Positions 1 through 8,859 are shown, counted from the first letter of the stretch. The stretch: DNA of 64,000 nucleotides from Cupriavidus gilardii (GCF_013314895.1 NZ_JABTYE010000015.1:62001-126000); one strand, 5' to 3'. Numbers and translations are program-made. The notes: generated from the letters alone by a model not told the origin.

Positions 1-198
1 CAGCGCGGCCTGCTGGTGTGCGCGGTGTTCGGCGTGTTCGGCTTCCTCAGCAACGGCGCCTACGGCGCGATGGGCGCGTCGCTGCGCCAGTGGCTGCAGG
101 TCGGCCAGCGCATCCGCTGGTTCAATCGCGCGATGGGGCTGGCACTGGCCGCCACCGCGCTGTGGATCGCCTTCGCCGGGCGGCCGGCCGTCTCCTGA
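1..198 (+). CDS. LysE/RhtB-family amino-acid exporter, C-terminal fragment
   Basis: The reading frame is open from the first base and ends at a TGA at 196-198, so only the last 65 residues are present. They contain two hydrophobic segments separated by a short basic stretch (LRQWLQ..QRIRWFNR) and a final membrane helix ending shortly before the stop. A last loop with 'INR/FNR' followed by a terminal helix is typical of LysE/RhtB efflux proteins, which export amino acids across the inner membrane. The substrate cannot be judged from this fragment. The following transporter begins 67 bp downstream on the same strand. Confidence 0.6.
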   Translation, partial: QRGLLVCAVFGVFGFLSNGAYGAMGASLRQWLQVGQRIRWFNRAMGLALAATALWIAFAGRPAVS

Positions 199-265
199 AG
201 CTGCTTTTGAAAGCGCCGATCACACGTCCGCACACCTTGCCGAAGCACACCACCAGGAACCCGCC

Positions 266-1273
266 ATGACGCAACGCGACACCGCCGCGCCCTATCCGCC
301 GACTGCTGCCATGCCCGCCGACGCCCCGAGCGGCGGCATGCTGCTCGGCTTTATCGGCGTGGCGATCTTCAGCCAGACCCTGCCGTTCACGCGGATGGCA
401 GTGGCCGAGCTCGACGCCACGTTCGTCGCGCTGGCCCGCGCGCTGGTGGCGACGCTGCTCGCGCTGGCGCTGCTGTGGCAGCGCGGCGCGCTGTCCGCGG
501 CGCGCCGTCCGCGCGGCGGACAATGGTTCCGGCTGGCCGTGACGGCGCTGGGCGTGGTGATCGGCTTCCCGCTGTTCTCGTCGCTGGCGATGCGCGAAGT
601 GCCGGCCAGCCACGGAGCCATCGTGATCGGGCTGCTGCCGCTGGCCACCGCGGTGTTCGCCGCCTGGTTCGGCCGCGAACGGCCGTCGATGGCGTTCTGG
701 GCCGCGGCGGTGGCGGGCAGCGCGCTGGTAGTGAGCTTCGCGCTGTGGCAAGGCGCCGGCGCGCTGCAGCACGCCGACTGGCTGCTGTTCGCCGCGATGG
801 TGCTGGGCGCGCTTGGCTATGCCGAGGGCGGCAAGCTGTCGCGCGAACTCGGCGGGCTCGAGACCATCAGCTGGGCGCTGGTGGTGTCGCTGCCGGTGGT
901 GCTGCCGACGGTCGCCTGGATGGCCTTGCAGACGCTGCCGCAGATTGCCGCCGCGTCGACGCGCGCATGGCTGGGCATGGCCTACGTTTCGCTCTTTTCG
1001 ATGTTCATCGGCTTCGTCTTCTGGTACGCCGGACTGGCGAAAGGGGGCGTGGCCCGCGTCGGCCAGATACAATTGCTGCAGCCGTTCATGACGCTGGCCG
1101 GCGGCGCCTGGCTGCTGGCCGAGCCGCTCGACGCGCCGACCATCGGTTTCGCCGTCGCGGTGATCGCGGTGGTGGCGCTGGGGCGCCGGACCGCGGTGCG
1201 TGCCGCGCCCGGGTCTGCCGCACCCGCCGCGTCCACTGCGTCCGCCGGCCCGCCGCCGGCACGATCCCGCTGA
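266..1273 (+). CDS. EamA/DMT-family inner-membrane transporter
   Basis: A 335-residue protein with about ten hydrophobic helices arranged as two repeated EamA halves, the usual build of drug/metabolite transporters that move small metabolites across the inner membrane. The N-terminal ~25 residues are hydrophilic and precede the first helix (MLLGFIGVAIFSQTLPF). The C-terminal ~25 residues are Ala/Pro/Ser-rich and probably cytoplasmic. The ATG is preceded by an AGGA-type ribosome site. RidA follows 33 bp downstream on the same strand, so co-transcription is likely. The substrate cannot be inferred from sequence. Confidence 0.85.
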   Translation: MTQRDTAAPYPPTAAMPADAPSGGMLLGFIGVAIFSQTLPFTRMAVAELDATFVALARALVATLLALALLWQRGALSAARRPRGGQWFRLAVTALGVVIGFPLFSSLAMREVPASHGAIVIGLLPLATAVFAAWFGRERPSMAFWAAAVAGSALVVSFALWQGAGALQHADWLLFAAMVLGALGYAEGGKLSRELGGLETISWALVVSLPVVLPTVAWMALQTLPQIAAASTRAWLGMAYVSLFSMFIGFVFWYAGLAKGGVARVGQIQLLQPFMTLAGGAWLLAEPLDAPTIGFAVAVIAVVALGRRTAVRAAPGSAAPAASTASAGPPPARSR

Positions 1274-1306
1274 ACCCCCACGAACTCTCGAACAACAGGA
1301 GTCTGC

Positions 1307-1762
1307 ATGTCCGTCTACGACACCCTCGCCCGCCTGGGCATCGAACTGCCGACCGCCGGCACCCCCGCCGCCGCCTACGTGATGGCCGCGCAGACCGGCA
1401 ACACGGTCTTCCTGTCGGGCCATATCGCCCGCAAGGACGGCAAGCCGTGGGTCGGCAAGCTCGGCGACCAGCTGGGCACCGAAGACGGCAAGGCAGCGGC
1501 GCGCGCGATCGCGATCGACCTGCTGGCAACGCTGCACGCGCATGTCGGCGACCTGAACCGCGTCACGCGCATCGTCAAGGTGATGAGCCTGGTCAATTCG
1601 ACGCCGGACTTCACCGAGCAGCACCTGGTCACCAACGGCTGCTCCGAGCTGCTGGCCGAAGTGTTCGGCGACAAGGGCAAGCATGCCCGCAGCGCGTTCG
1701 GCGTCGCGCAGATTCCGCTGGGCGCCTGCGTCGAGATCGAGATGATCGCCGAGGTCCAATAA
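1307..1762 (+). CDS. RidA-family (YjgF/YER057c/UK114) enamine/imine deaminase-like protein
   Basis: A 151-residue single-domain protein of the RidA superfamily, whose best-known members hydrolyse reactive enamine/imine intermediates released by PLP enzymes. Visible family features are the N-terminal FLSGHIA strand, the central helix with the conserved NxxTP-like loop (VNSTPDFTEQ), and the C-terminal RSAFGVAQIPLGACVEIEMIAEV containing the arginine and glutamate of the active pocket. The length is somewhat above the ~130 of archetypal RidA, as in the longer YjgH/Rid subgroups. The start has a clear AGGAG seven bases upstream. The PLP aminotransferase immediately downstream is a plausible functional partner (inference). 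Confidence 0.88.
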   Translation: MSVYDTLARLGIELPTAGTPAAAYVMAAQTGNTVFLSGHIARKDGKPWVGKLGDQLGTEDGKAAARAIAIDLLATLHAHVGDLNRVTRIVKVMSLVNSTPDFTEQHLVTNGCSELLAEVFGDKGKHARSAFGVAQIPLGACVEIEMIAEVQ

Positions 1763-1864
1763 GACCGTCCCAACTTTTCAGGCGTGCGCCCTGCGCGCAT
1801 CGCCGCATCGATTTGACCGACATCGCGCGGCGCCGCCGCGCGAGAACCACACCAAGAGACCAAC

Positions 1865-3052
1865 ATGCATTGGGCCATCTCCCGCCGGGCGCAACAACTG
1901 ACCAGCTCGGCCATCCGCGAAATCCTCAAGGTCACCGAGCGTCCGGAAGTCATTTCGTTCGCCGGCGGCTTGCCGTCGCCAGCTACCTTCCCGGTTGCCG
2001 CGATGGAACAGGCGGTGGCCCGTGTATTCGCCGACAATCCGCACGCGGCGCTGCAGTACACCGCTACCGAGGGCTATCTGCCGCTGCGCGAATTCATCGG
2101 GCGCCGCCATGGCGTCGATGTCGAGCGCGTGCTGATCACCACCGGCTCGCAGCAGGCGCTGGACCTGCTGGCCAAGGTGCTGATCGATCCGGGCAGCCCG
2201 GTGCTGGTCGAGACGCCGAGCTACCTCGGCGCGCTGCAGGCCTTCTCGCTGTTCGAGCCCGAGTTCGTCTCGCTGCCGAGCGACGACCAGGGCCTGCAGC
2301 CCGAGGCGCTGACCGCCGAGCTGACCGCCGGCGCGCGCTTCCTGTACGCGCTGCCGAACTTCCAGAACCCGACCGGCCGCCGCATGCCGCTGGAGCGCCG
2401 CCAGGCGCTGGTGCAGCGCGCGCGCGAACTGAACGTGCTGCTGATCGAAGACGATCCCTACGGCGAGCTCAGCTACACCGGCAACCAGCTGCCCACGCTG
2501 CTGTCGATGAATCCGGACGGGGTCATCTACATGGGCTCGTTCTCCAAGGTGCTCGCGCCTGGCCTGCGGCTGGGCTACGTGATCGCCCCGCCCGACCTGC
2601 ATTTCAAGCTGTGCCAAGCCAAGCAGGCCTCGGACCTGCATACGCCGAGCTTCACGCAGCGCGTCGCCTACGAGACGATCCGTGACGGCCTGCTCGATAC
2701 GCATATCCCGACCATCCGCGAGCTCTACGGCAACCAGTGCCGCTACATGCTGGATGCGCTGGCGCGCCATATGCCGGCCGGCGTCAAGTGGAACCAGCCC
2801 GAGGGCGGCATGTTCATCTGGATGTCGCTGCCCGAAGGGCTGGACAGCATGGCGATCCTGCAGGAGGCGGTCAAACGCAATGTCGCCTATGTGCCCGGCG
2901 CCCCGTTCTACGCCACCAATCCGCGGCACAATACGCTGCGACTGGCCTTCGTCACGGTGCCGCCCGAGCGCATCGAGCACGGGGTGGCGATCCTCGGCAA
3001 GCTGTTCGCCGAGGCCATCGCGGCGCAGGCCGGGCAGGCCAAGGCGGCCTGA
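1865..3052 (+). CDS. PLP-dependent aminotransferase (class I/II, 2-aminoadipate aminotransferase-like)
   Basis: A 395-residue fold-type I aminotransferase without the GntR DNA-binding domain of MocR proteins. Features in order are the N-terminal ISFAGGLPSP motif typical of the LysN/2-aminoadipate aminotransferase subgroup, TTGSQQALDLL in the cofactor pocket, NFQNPTGRRM, EDDPYGEL, and the Schiff-base lysine at about residue 228 in SFSKVLAPGLRLGY. It is expected to transfer amino groups between amino acids and 2-oxo acids in the cytoplasm; substrate preference is unknown. The stop is followed by a GC-rich hairpin (3053-3075, nine-pair stem) with no U-tract. A RidA-like gene lies just upstream. 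Confidence 0.85.
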   Translation: MHWAISRRAQQLTSSAIREILKVTERPEVISFAGGLPSPATFPVAAMEQAVARVFADNPHAALQYTATEGYLPLREFIGRRHGVDVERVLITTGSQQALDLLAKVLIDPGSPVLVETPSYLGALQAFSLFEPEFVSLPSDDQGLQPEALTAELTAGARFLYALPNFQNPTGRRMPLERRQALVQRARELNVLLIEDDPYGELSYTGNQLPTLLSMNPDGVIYMGSFSKVLAPGLRLGYVIAPPDLHFKLCQAKQASDLHTPSFTQRVAYETIRDGLLDTHIPTIRELYGNQCRYMLDALARHMPAGVKWNQPEGGMFIWMSLPEGLDSMAILQEAVKRNVAYVPGAPFYATNPRHNTLRLAFVTVPPERIEHGVAILGKLFAEAIAAQAGQAKAA

Positions 3053-3129
3053 GTCCGGCGGAGGCCCGCCGGACTCGGCGGGCCGCTTGCCTTGAACCAG
3101 GACAACCGTCAGAAAAATGGAAGGCCAAC

Positions 3130-3774
3130 ATGTTGCGCATTTGGGGCCGGCTCTCTTCGATCAACGTCCAGAAGGTCGTCTGGTGCGCGCGCGAACTGCA
3201 TCTCGATCATGAGCGGATCGATATCGGCGTCACGCGCGGCGACCTCGACACCGAGGCCTACGTCCGCCTGAATCCGAACCGGATGATTCCGGTGATCGAG
3301 GACTTCCGCGGCACCGATATCGGCGGCGAGCCGTTCGTGCTGTGGGAGTCGAATGCGATCGTGCGCTATCTGTGCGCGCAGTACGGCGAAGGCACGCTGT
3401 GGCCCGAGGACGTGCGCACCCGCGCGTCCGCCGACCGCTGGATGGACTGGCAGAACACCGCGTTCACGCCGGCCATGGTCGACGCCTTCGTGCAGACCGT
3501 GCGCACGCCGGCGGAGCGCCGCGACGCAGACGCGATCGCCCGCTCGATCGCGCGCGCCGAGCCGCTGGCCGCGCTGCTCGACAAGGCGCTGACCGGGCGC
3601 GAGTTCATCTGCGACGACCGCTTCAGCATGGCCGACATCTCGCTGGCCTGCGCCGCCCATCGCTGGATGGGGATGCCGATCGAACGCCAGCCGCGTCCCG
3701 AACTGGAGCGGTGGCTGGCGAAGATGCGCGCGAGGCCGGCGGCGTCGGGCATCCTGGTGCTGCCCCTGGCTTAG
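3130..3774 (+). CDS. Glutathione S-transferase family protein
   Basis: A 214-residue cytosolic GST-like protein. The N-terminal thioredoxin-like domain (residues ~1-80) has SSINVQKVVWCARELHL in the glutathione-site helix, NPNRMIPVIED with the conserved cis-proline, and LWESNAIVRYL, the Glu-Ser glutathione-binding pair. The C-terminal all-helical domain has the N-capping/hydrophobic-staple region FSMADISLACAAHRW. The chosen ATG has GGAAGG about seven bases upstream and begins directly at the first beta strand (MLRIWGR). Likely roles are conjugation or reduction of electrophiles; the specific substrate is unknown. Confidence 0.87.
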   Translation: MLRIWGRLSSINVQKVVWCARELHLDHERIDIGVTRGDLDTEAYVRLNPNRMIPVIEDFRGTDIGGEPFVLWESNAIVRYLCAQYGEGTLWPEDVRTRASADRWMDWQNTAFTPAMVDAFVQTVRTPAERRDADAIARSIARAEPLAALLDKALTGREFICDDRFSMADISLACAAHRWMGMPIERQPRPELERWLAKMRARPAASGILVLPLA

Positions 3775-4162
3775 GCCCTGCGCCTGCGGGTCCGGCTCGA
3801 CCGTGGGCTCCCTCGGCAGGGCGCCGCTCTGCCGCAAGCGCGCCTTGCGCCCCCCGCTTCGGCCCTCCTCGGGGCTTCCCTCACGCCGCCGTGCCGGCAA
3901 GCAGACATTTCCGTTCCGCAACAATTGGAGTACGCTGCACACCGGACGCGCGAGCCCCGGGCTAACCCTGATTCCTGAATCCGGTTCACGCCCATCGTGA
4001 CGCGATGTATCGCGGGTGACGTATAGCCGTCCTTACAATCGTTCGCTTGCTCGTGCGCGAAGCTTGGGTCACCCCTGCGCGTCCCTGGCGTGCGCAGGCA
4101 AACCGGCGAGGATCGCCCGCAGAAGGATGGCTCGCCGGCCCATCACTGAGGAGGATTCAATC
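3775..4162 (+). other. 388-bp intergenic region upstream of the lactate permease
   Basis: No convincing gene is visible. Near 4001-4014 there is a perfect inverted repeat, CGCGAT-GT-ATCGCG, about 150 bases before the lldP start, which could be an operator. No recognisable LldR-type site or obvious sigma-70 promoter was identified. The part around 3840-3900 is GC-rich. A purine-rich ribosome site (GAGGAGGA) at about 4149-4156 belongs to the next gene. Confidence 0.4.
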
Positions 4163-5839
4163 GTGTGGAGTCAAGTCTACGACCCGCTCGGCAGCATGGC
4201 CCTGTCCACGCTCGCCGCGGGCGTGCCGGTCGCGGTGCTGTTGGGTGCGCTGGCGTTCTTTCATCTGCAAGCCCATCTGGCCGCCGGTCTGGCGCTGGTG
4301 GTCGGCGTCGTGGTCGCCTCGGCGATCTTCGGCATGCCGGCCGCCATGGCCGGCAAGGCCGCCGGCCTGGGCATCGCTTCCGGCCTGTTCCCGATCGGCT
4401 GGATCGTGCTGAACATCATCTTCCTGCACCGGCTGACCACGCTGAACGGCTCGTTCAAGGTGCTGCAGGGCTCGATCGCCGGCATCACGGAAGACAGGCG
4501 CCTGCAGCTGCTGCTGGTCGCGTTCAGCTTCGGCGCCTTCTTCGAGGGTGCAGCCGGCTTCGGCACGCCGGTGGCGGTGACCGGTGCGATCCTGATCGGC
4601 CTGGGCTTCTCGCCGCTGGCCGCCTCGGGCCTCGCGCTGATCGCCAATACCGCGCCGGTGGCCTACGGCGCGCTGGGCTCGCCGATCATCGCGCTGTCGG
4701 CGGTGACCGGCCTTGACCTGCTCGACCTGTCGGCGATGATCGGCCGCCAGCTGCCGCTGTTCTCGGTGCTGGTGCCGTTCTGGCTGATCTGGGCCTTTGC
4801 CGGCTTCCGCGGCATGCTGGAAGTCTGGCCCGCCATCCTGGTGGCCGGCGTCAGCTTCGCGATTCCGCAGTTCCTGGTGTCGAACTACCACGGCCCCTGG
4901 CTGGTGGACGTGATCGCCGCGCTGGTGTCGATGGGCTCGCTGGCGCTGTTCCTGAAGGTGTGGAAGCCGAAGAAGATCTGGACCACCACCAAGATCCTGG
5001 GCCGCCACGACGAATCGAAGGTCGACGATCCCGAGGCGGTCGCCGCCGAGGCGCGCGCCAATGCTGCTGCCGCCGGCATCTCGACCGCCAAGGCATGGAT
5101 GCCGTGGGTGATCCTGACCGTGTTCGTCTTCATCTGGGGCGTGCCGCAAATCAAGAAGGCGTTTGACGCGATCTGGTCGTGGAAGTACGCGATTCCGGGC
5201 CTGGACAAGGCCGTGCTGAAGGTGCCGCCGGTGGTGCCGCAGCAGGTCGCCGAGGCCGCGGTGTTCAACTTCAACGTGCTGTCGATGGCGGGCACCGGCA
5301 TCCTGGTCGCCGCCGTGGTCGGCGGGCTGCTGATGGGCTATTCGGTGCCGCGCCTGCTGCGCGAGTACTGGAACACCATCAAGCTGGTGCGCTACTCGCT
5401 GCTGACCATCTGCGCAATGTTCGGCGTCGGCTACCTGACCCGCTATTCGGGACTCGACGCCACGCTGGGCCTGGCCTTTGCCCACACCGGCGTGTTCTAC
5501 CCGCTGTTCGGCACCATGCTGGGCTGGCTGGGCGTGGCGCTGACCGGCTCCGACACCGCTTCGAACGTGCTGTTCGGCGGACTGCAGAAGACCACCGCCG
5601 AGCAGCTGGGCCTGTCGCCGGTGCTGATGGCTTCGGCCAACAGCTCGGGCGGCGTGATGGGCAAGATGATCGACGCGCAGTCGATCGTGGTGGCCTCGAC
5701 CGCGACCAAGTGGTACGGCCACGAGGGCGACATCCTGCGCTACGTGTTCTTCCACTCGGTCGTGCTGGCGATTCTGGTGGGCCTGTTCGTCACGCTGCAG
5801 GCTTATGTGGACCCGTTCACGCGGATGGTGATTCACTGA
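4163..5839 (+). CDS. lldP: L-lactate permease
   Basis: A 558-residue polytopic protein of the LctP family, the proton symporter that takes up L-lactate (and often glycolate) across the inner membrane; E. coli LldP is 551 residues. A GTG start is chosen because it follows GAGGAGGA by six bases and gives MWSQVYDPLGS, matching the family's short N-terminus; an upstream in-frame ATG at 4016 would add 49 basic residues unlike the family. Conserved segments include FFEGAAGFGTPVAVTGAILIG, LTGSDTASNVLFGGLQ and SSGGVMGKMIDAQSIVVA. There is no lactate dehydrogenase gene beside it. Expression ends at the strong terminator at 5886-5915. Confidence 0.93.
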   Translation: MWSQVYDPLGSMALSTLAAGVPVAVLLGALAFFHLQAHLAAGLALVVGVVVASAIFGMPAAMAGKAAGLGIASGLFPIGWIVLNIIFLHRLTTLNGSFKVLQGSIAGITEDRRLQLLLVAFSFGAFFEGAAGFGTPVAVTGAILIGLGFSPLAASGLALIANTAPVAYGALGSPIIALSAVTGLDLLDLSAMIGRQLPLFSVLVPFWLIWAFAGFRGMLEVWPAILVAGVSFAIPQFLVSNYHGPWLVDVIAALVSMGSLALFLKVWKPKKIWTTTKILGRHDESKVDDPEAVAAEARANAAAAGISTAKAWMPWVILTVFVFIWGVPQIKKAFDAIWSWKYAIPGLDKAVLKVPPVVPQQVAEAAVFNFNVLSMAGTGILVAAVVGGLLMGYSVPRLLREYWNTIKLVRYSLLTICAMFGVGYLTRYSGLDATLGLAFAHTGVFYPLFGTMLGWLGVALTGSDTASNVLFGGLQKTTAEQLGLSPVLMASANSSGGVMGKMIDAQSIVVASTATKWYGHEGDILRYVFFHSVVLAILVGLFVTLQAYVDPFTRMVIH

Positions 5840-5885
5840 TGACGATGCCATTCCCCGTGCAAGCGCGGGATGGCAGTCCGGCAAC

Positions 5886-5915
5886 GAAAAAGCCCCGCTT
5901 CGGCGGGGCTTTTTC
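5886..5915 (+). terminator. Rho-independent terminator after lldP, probably bidirectional
   Basis: An eight-pair GC-rich stem (AGCCCCGC-TTCG-GCGGGGCT) with a stable TTCG tetraloop is flanked by A-rich sequence on the left and TTTTT on the right. It lies between the convergent genes lldP (+) and the EgtB-like gene (-), so it can stop transcription from both sides. Confidence 0.9.
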
Positions 5916-5963
5916 ATGGCGCGACGATGGGCGTCGTCAGTCCGTCGCCGGGCCGTTGTGCGC

Positions 5964-7238
5964 TCAGATCGCGCAGGTACGAAAGCCAACGAAGGCCGCG
6001 TCTTCCTCGGGTGCCAGCGCCAGCCGTGCGCGCGCATGGCGCAGCCGTGACGGGCCGACAAAGCAGGCGCCGCGCACGGCCTGGCACAGGCCAAACCGCG
6101 CCTGCATCGCGCTGTCGCCGGGACCGGGGCGCGACGGCCCGTCGCCGAAGCCCGCATAGGGCTCGTACGGAGTCGCGGTCCATTCGCGCACCATGCCCCA
6201 GCGAAAGCCGCCGCGATTCTGCACCGCGGCCATTTCCCACTCGACTTCCGCCGGCAGGCGACGGCCGGCCCATGCGCACCAGGCCTGCGCTTCGTACAGG
6301 GTCACGTGCCGCACCGCCTCGTCGGGATTGAGCGTGCGCAGCGTGTCGAAGCGCAGCGCCATCCAGGCGCGCGTCTGCGCATGACGCTCCCAGTAGCGCG
6401 GTGCGGAGCGCTCCTGCGTCATCAGCCACTGGCGGCCGGCAGGCGACCACCAGTTGGGCCGCTCGTAGCCGCCGTCGTCGACGAATTCGAGATACTGCGC
6501 GTTGGTGACCGGCGCGGCGTCGATCTCGAAGGCCGGTACATAGGTGGGCTGCGCGGGCAGTTCGTCGGGCATCGCGAAGCCGTCGGCCTCGCTCCAGCCC
6601 TGCGTGAAACGGCCGCCGGGAAACTGCAGCGTGCCGGCGTCGGGCACGCTCACCGGCGAGCGGGTCAAGGTCGGATCGTCGGGGGCCATCGCCAGCGCCT
6701 GCAGCAGCGCCGCGATGCGCTCGATCTGCGCGTCCTCGTGCTGCAGGGCCCGGCGGAACGGGTACAGCGTGTCGTCGCCATCGTCGGGCAGCAGCGCGAT
6801 CCGGCGCAGCACCGCGTCGAGCACCGAGGCCGCGTAGTGCTTCAGCGTGGCGACGTCGGGCAAGGCAATTTCCCAGCGCGCATCGGGACCGATCCGCTCC
6901 GGATCGAACCACTCGTCGGCGCCGTCGAGCATCGCGGGGGCGGCCGGCACCGGCAGCAATACGCCGCCGCGGTCCAGCCATTGCACCTCGCGCAGGCACC
7001 ACCATTCGGCGTGCCACGCAAGATGGCCGAGCGTCCACAGCGGCGGATCGGCGTCGTACTGGCGCGGCACGATCCAGCCGCGCCGGGCCGCGCCGAAGGC
7101 GGAAAGCCAGGCCAGCGTGAGGTTGCGGCTGTCGACCAGCGCCTGCGCCAGCCCCTCGCGCGGCAGGCGCCGCGCGTCGCTCCAGTCGTGCCGGCCGCCG
7201 GTGAAATACAGATCGGGAAGCATGGTGAAGCCGCTCAT
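5964..7238 (-). CDS. egtB: EgtB/SenA-type nonheme-iron sulfoxide (or selenoneine) synthase
   Basis: A 424-residue protein with a DinB-like N-terminal helical domain and a C-terminal formylglycine-generating-enzyme-like (SUMF1) domain (from about residue 215; VPAFEIDAAPVTNAQYLEF, ending VGFRTC). This is the build of EgtB, which couples a thiol to trimethylhistidine in ergothioneine synthesis, and of the related selenoneine synthase SenA. EgtD lies 131 bp upstream on the same strand, which supports a histidine-betaine pathway; no senB/senC is nearby. Oddity: the second histidine of the expected HxxxH in the helix at 167-171 is Gln (HEDAQ), while the first helix has an extra histidine (H72 and H76 in GHLAWHAEWW). 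Iron ligation may therefore be rearranged. The exact thiol or selenol donor is not predictable. Confidence 0.8.
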   Translation of the reverse strand: MSGFTMLPDLYFTGGRHDWSDARRLPREGLAQALVDSRNLTLAWLSAFGAARRGWIVPRQYDADPPLWTLGHLAWHAEWWCLREVQWLDRGGVLLPVPAAPAMLDGADEWFDPERIGPDARWEIALPDVATLKHYAASVLDAVLRRIALLPDDGDDTLYPFRRALQHEDAQIERIAALLQALAMAPDDPTLTRSPVSVPDAGTLQFPGGRFTQGWSEADGFAMPDELPAQPTYVPAFEIDAAPVTNAQYLEFVDDGGYERPNWWSPAGRQWLMTQERSAPRYWERHAQTRAWMALRFDTLRTLNPDEAVRHVTLYEAQAWCAWAGRRLPAEVEWEMAAVQNRGGFRWGMVREWTATPYEPYAGFGDGPSRPGPGDSAMQARFGLCQAVRGACFVGPSRLRHARARLALAPEEDAAFVGFRTCAI

Positions 7239-7369
7239 CGGTTGCCCGCCTCGTCAAAAGCCGCTGGAAAAACCGCACGCAGTGCGGCGGCATGTCAGCG
7301 GACATTATGACACCGCGGTTTTCCCCTCCCTTCTACCGCCCTTCCGCCCGCCCTGCGCCCCGCTTCCGC

Positions 7370-8521
7370 TCAGGCCGGCACCCGCGCGTGGAACACCGCG
7401 AACCATTGCCGCGCATCGGTCCAGCAGACCGGATCGACAAAGCCCGCGTCCTCGAGCAGCGCGGCAAACCCTTCGACGCGGTACTTGTGCGAGTCCTCGG
7501 TATGGATGCGCTCGCCGGCATGGAAGGCGCGGCCGCCGCCGGTCCAGTGAACCTCGACATCGCGCACCGCTTCCAGATGCATCTGGATACGGGATCCCTG
7601 GCGATCGAAGCTGGCGACATGGCGCCAGTCGGCCAGCACGAAATTCGCATCGATGGCGCGATTGATATTGCGCAGCACGTTGCGGTTGAACGCCGCGGTC
7701 ACGCCCAGCGCATCGTCGTAGGCCGAAACCAGCTGCGCCTCGTCCTTGAGCAGATCGACGCCGATCAGCACGCCATCGCCTGGCCGCGCCGCCGCACGCA
7801 GCCGCTGCAGCAGCGCCAGCGCAGCATCGGGCGCGAAATTGCCGATGCTCGAACCCGGATAGAAGAACAGCCGCCGGCCCTGCCGGATCGGCGCCGGCAG
7901 CGCGAGCGGCGCGCACAGGTCCGCGCCCAGTCCCATCATCGGAATCTGCGGATGCTGCTGTTGCAGGCCGGCCAGCGTGTCGCGCAGAAAGTCGACCGAG
8001 ATATCGAGCGCGACGTATTGGGCGGGACGCAGCACGCCGAACAGCCTGGCCGCCTTCTGGCAATTGCCGGCGCCGAGGTCGATCAGCACCCCGCCGCTGC
8101 CGCAGCGCGCGCCGATCGCGGCGGCATGCGCGGCGAAGACTTCGGCCTCGGTACGGGTCGGGTAGTACTCGGGCAAGGCGGTGATCGCCTCGAACAGGCG
8201 CGAGCCCAGCACGTCGTAGAAGTGCTTGGGCTGGACGCTGGCGTGCGGCGCCAGCAGGCCCTCGATCAGATCGGCCCGTTCGGCCTCGTCGTCGTGGCGG
8301 TACTGCTGCACGAAGGCGAGCGCGTTGCCGATGCGGGCTTGCGCCCTGGCCAGCGAAGAGGCCGCGGCCGAGGCGGGGGGCGATGCTGCGTTGGGAGGTG
8401 AAGCCGAGGAAGCGGAGGAAGCGGAGGAAGCGGAGGACGTGGTGGACGATGAAGGCGAGGAGCGCAATCCGGCGTCCTGCCGGACAAGGCGCGATGGCAT
8501 ACCGAACGGGTCAGCCGGCAT
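7370..8521 (-). CDS. egtD: L-histidine N-alpha-methyltransferase (ergothioneine pathway)
   Basis: A 383-residue EgtD homologue that trimethylates histidine to hercynine with three SAM. Seen in order: a Ser/Ala-rich low-complexity N-terminus (residues ~15-50), the substrate-domain segment FYDVLGSRLFEAITALPEYYPTRTE, the SAM motif LIDLGAGNCQKA, PGSSIGNF carrying the histidine-contacting Asn, and IHTEDSHKY carrying the Glu-x-Ser pair that contacts substrate in mycobacterial EgtD. The start at 8521 is chosen because AGAAGGAAG precedes it at good spacing; longer openings lack this. The N-terminal region contains an in-frame 9-bp tandem repeat. It is presumably co-transcribed with the EgtB-like gene. 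Confidence 0.88.
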   Translation of the reverse strand: MPADPFGMPSRLVRQDAGLRSSPSSSTTSSASSASSASSASPPNAASPPASAAASSLARAQARIGNALAFVQQYRHDDEAERADLIEGLLAPHASVQPKHFYDVLGSRLFEAITALPEYYPTRTEAEVFAAHAAAIGARCGSGGVLIDLGAGNCQKAARLFGVLRPAQYVALDISVDFLRDTLAGLQQQHPQIPMMGLGADLCAPLALPAPIRQGRRLFFYPGSSIGNFAPDAALALLQRLRAAARPGDGVLIGVDLLKDEAQLVSAYDDALGVTAAFNRNVLRNINRAIDANFVLADWRHVASFDRQGSRIQMHLEAVRDVEVHWTGGGRAFHAGERIHTEDSHKYRVEGFAALLEDAGFVDPVCWTDARQWFAVFHARVPA

Positions 8522-8797
8522 AGGGTTCTTCCTTCTGGTCGGTTGATGTGGCTGGATGCAAGTCTGCGTACTGCACAACCCCGAACCCCCGGTCGCACCG
8601 GCGCGGCTGGCGCCCGGTGCCGGCAGGGGACACGCCGCCATCGCTGTCCGGCGGCGCATCGGCCACTGCCGATCCGGTAAGGATAGACGCTATCGGCGCG
8701 GGTTGCCTGTCGCCTTGCCGCCTACGGGCACCGTTCGTGGCGCCGGGGAGCCCCGTGCCATGGCCGTGCGCGAGGGTAAACGCCATTTGCCGCAAAG
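8522..8797. other. Intergenic region between egtD and the terC promoter
   Basis: About 275 bp with no gene that I can support. It must hold the egtD promoter on the minus strand, but no clear -35/-10 pair was recognised. A small inverted repeat GGCGA-CAA-TCGCC sits at its right edge (8797-8809), overlapping the -35 region of the terC promoter. Confidence 0.3.
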
Positions 8798-8827
8798 GCG
8801 ACAATCGCCATCGACCTCGTTTATAAT
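8798..8827 (+). promoter_or_regulatory. Sigma-70-type promoter of the Mn riboswitch-terC unit
   Basis: A perfect TATAAT at 8822-8827 lies 18 bases after GCGACA (4 of 6 match to TTGACA). It lies about 38 bases before the first pairing element of the riboswitch, so the transcript would begin near 8834 and include the whole aptamer. Confidence 0.65.
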
Positions 8828-8859
8828 CCGTGCCCAAGCAAGGCCGACCACGGCCAAGC

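Noticed and set aside
122-1759. A 545-codon minus-strand frame opposite the first transporter and RidA genes
   Set aside because: Low-complexity Arg/Gly/His composition, no ribosome site, and overlap with two well-supported plus-strand genes.
5964-7238. Calling the gene selenoneine synthase senA outright
   Set aside because: senB and senC are absent and egtD is adjacent; sequence alone does not separate the two here.
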